In this document: positions 43,369-45,323 of the stretch, piece by piece
How positions within the stretch are numbered: the first letter of the stretch is position 1
Layout: the number at the start of each line of letters is the position of its first letter
Source of the DNA: Parvularia atlantis
Lineage: Eukaryota; Opisthokonta; Rotosphaerida
Assembly (NCBI GenBank): GCA_943704415.1
Contig: CALSCO010000481.1
Location: 1 to 45,323, forward strand
Direction: 5' to 3'
DNA: 45,323 nt
The notes under the pieces: model-generated
The model's input: only the letters and a program-made list of their open reading frames with translations
The model's database searches: none
What the model was told of the DNA's origin: nothing
Program-made: the position numbers and the translations under genes

Positions 43369-45323
43369 ATGGCGAGCGACGACGAGCCAGCCGCGCTGTT
43401 GCCGAGGCTCCAGCAGCTGACGTTCAACGATCCTGAGGCCGTTCAAGCGTTAGCCGCCCTCCAAGGTACGTGATTTTGCTGCTCCCCGGATATTGGCCTT
43501 CGCTGACGAGCGCCATCGCAGCTGCGTTCGCCGAGCAAGAGCGCAAGAACGCTGCCGCCCTCCAAGCAGGCACGTGCTTAGGCCTACCCACGTAGGCCTA
43601 CGTGGCCAATACTGATTAGCGCTGCGCCGCAGCCGTGCTCGCTGAGCAGGTGCGCAAGGACGCTGAGGTCCGCGCAAGCATCAAGTCGGTCGTCACACAC
43701 GGCCTGCCGCCGATGCCGAACGTGGGCGACGGCTCAGGCGCATCCGGGCCGAGTAAACCGACAGACGCCCAGCACAAGCCCGTCGCTTTTCTCGAGACCA
43801 ACATCGACGTGCGTCTGCAGCGCATCCGCGACCATCTCGCCGCCGGCACGACGAGCAAAATCTGGGCCGACGTGGCGTCGCACGGCTGGGTAACGTTCTC
43901 TACCGAGCTGAACGTTACTAGTCATGTCAGGGAAGTCCTACTGGGCATTCGCGCCGCCCTTCAGCCACTGCTGGGCCCAAGCACCGAGATCGACTTTGTG
44001 TCTGACCGCACCGTCTTTGGTCTCGCCGCAGACATCTGGGTCATACGTGTGATCGGCACACCAATCGGCGCCATCGAAGTCAAGAAGCCGAGCGCCCAAA
44101 GGGACGTGCGCGAGGCGATGGCCCATCCGAACATCCTGGGCGAGCTGTACGACTACATGGTGCTGCTCCGGACCGTCAGCGGTCCCGATCATGTCTTCGG
44201 TATCGTCACGACCTACAACCAGTGGCGGATCGCGTGGCTCGACGACACAACTGCGGCCGCAGCGGCGAACGACCTGGACGCGTTGCGGACAGCAAATGAG
44301 GCGAGGGCTGGCGTGAACCCGCGCGTTCTCAAGAATGCACTGCGCACGCCCGTGTACGGTCGACGTGGTGAGCCGAGTGCACTCAAGCAACGTCAGCGGG
44401 GCGACGAGTCGCAGTCGGGCGAGGAGGAGGAGGAGCCAGCGGCCGAGGAGGAGATGCCAGCGGCCGAGGAAGAGCAGCCGGGCGAGGAGGCGCAGCGGGG
44501 CGAGGAGGCGCAGGCTGACAAGGGCGTCAACGCTGGTCATCGTGCAACACTGCACGTCAGCCGTGTCTACAAGCGCGGTGCCGAGAAGGAAGACCGCGAG
44601 CTGATCGAGGCGCTCGCGTCGGTGGTGCTCAAGATGGCCCTGTCACCCCGGGCCGCAACTCGGCTCACATCGCTCATCGACCACGGGCGACCGTACATCG
44701 TGCTCAACATTGAGACGGGCGTGTGGAAGTGGCGCACCTTGCCGAAGAAGTTCAAGCTCACCGTGAACGCGATGCCGACAGCCAAAGCGTGAGTTTTTCC
44801 TGCTCGGTCATCTCGGCATCGGCGGCACCGGCACTGTCTTTCTAGCCGCGAGCAGCACTGGTCGGGCTTCGAGAGCACACGCTCGCTGCCGGTGGCATCT
44901 GACGGATCACTTGGACTTGGCAAGAGGGCGCTCGCTGCTCTACTTCTACCGTACGTACGCACATGCGACGGGCCGCCGAACGACACAAGTGACGACGGCA
45001 AAGCTGTGCGTGCGGCCGCGGTCGACGCGGCGCGGCATATGGCGAACTGCGGGTTCCTTCACCGAGATATGGCGTGGCGGCACGTCGGCGTTTACTGCGA
45101 CGCAACGAGCGGCAGCCTGCGTGCGGTCTTCATCGACCTGGGCATGGTCGAGCGCGTGGCCGACACGTTGCAAGCGCGCGAAACGGCCTTCCGTGCGATG
45201 CTCGCCGGACGTGATAATGCATGTGACGGCCAAAGTGCACCTGTCGACACGCGTCCGGCTGCGTGTGCTGAGTTGTCGCGCGGGCAGAACTTTGGCAACT
45301 GGATCAAGGGCCCGAACCTGACC
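43369..45323 (+). CDS. Crinkler-type nuclease-kinase (CR-toxin family), cut by window edge
   Basis: The start MASDDEPAALLPRLQQLTFN leads to a short helical region with two similar repeats (AAFAEQERKNAAALQ, AAVLAEQVRKDAEV). A restriction-endonuclease-like domain follows: TELNVTSHVREVLLGIRAAL, IDFVSDRTVFGL, PIGAIEVKKP (the PD-(D/E)xK core), YDYMVLLRTVSGPDHVFGIV, TTYNQWRIAWLDD. An acidic Glu/Ala linker separates it from a kinase-like part with a glycine-rich loop and the catalytic loop CGFLHRDMAWRHVGVY (HRD present). This nuclease-plus-kinase pairing is typical of Crinkler C-terminal domains in oomycetes, chytrids and many protists. Two introns near the start (GTACGT and GCACGT donors) show it is a host-type gene. 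The nuclease half looks whole. The kinase half may carry one or two breaks or further introns, and the end lies outside the window. Confidence 0.8.
43575..43601. repeat. 16-base perfect palindrome in a Crinkler-gene intron
   Basis: CACGTAGGCCTACGTG is a perfect palindrome, preceded by a further copy of its palindromic core TAGGCCTA. It lies within the second intron of the Crinkler-type gene. Confidence 0.75.

Noticed and set aside
1-45323. CRISPR arrays, tRNA or rRNA genes, transposons, viral copies
   Set aside because: I looked for repeat-spacer patterns, cloverleaf-like boxes, terminal repeats, and transposase, integrase or reverse-transcriptase motifs, and found none.

Overview
The window is nuclear DNA from a very GC-rich, gene-dense eukaryote. 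Nearly every gene is cut into short exons by introns of about 45-70 bases. These introns start GTGCGY, carry a CTGAC-like branch site and end GCAG; a minority start GCACG. The gene set includes a RAD51B, a PXK/Slob-type pseudokinase with a WH2 tail, a SUCO/Slp1-type SUN protein, a complete Furry and a Crinkler-type gene. That set fits an early-diverging opisthokont, such as a zoosporic fungus, or a related protist. I cannot name the species.

Layout, left to right: VPS13 (-, runs off the left edge) faces SGT1 (+). An unrecognised signal-peptide membrane protein (-) faces S-adenosylmethionine decarboxylase (+). A sororin-like protein (-) faces ARL1 (+). RAD51B (-) faces the 11 kb Furry gene (+). 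CPSF73/Ysh1 (+) stands alone with its own TATA box. A SUCO/Slp1 SUN-domain protein (-) faces a PXK-like pseudokinase (+). NAA15 (-) faces the rRNA-processing helicase DHX37/Dhr1 (+). A J-domain gene of doubtful integrity (-) faces FKBP12 (+). A lysophospholipid acyltransferase of the MBOAT family (-) faces a small unknown protein (+). A kelch-repeat protein (-) faces a Crinkler-type nuclease-kinase gene (+) that runs off the right edge.

The most striking large-scale feature is this near-perfect alternation. Nine consecutive divergent pairs share promoters of about 10 to 680 bases, and convergent 3' ends are often only 35-100 bases apart. The genes are mostly unrelated core functions: membrane lipid transfer, trafficking, cohesion and repair, mRNA 3' ends, ribosome assembly, protein acetylation and polyamines. 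The order therefore looks like compaction, not an operon-like pathway.

The observations I rate highest are the sororin-like protein (diagnostic C-terminal motif plus a KEN box), the recurring GC-AG introns with a GCACG start, two small upstream ORFs ahead of the decarboxylase, the J-domain gene with no ATG, and the Crinkler-type gene. Exon joins were made by eye from splice signals plus family similarity, so individual boundaries may be off by a few bases. GTG or TTG openings of reading frames were not accepted as starts.
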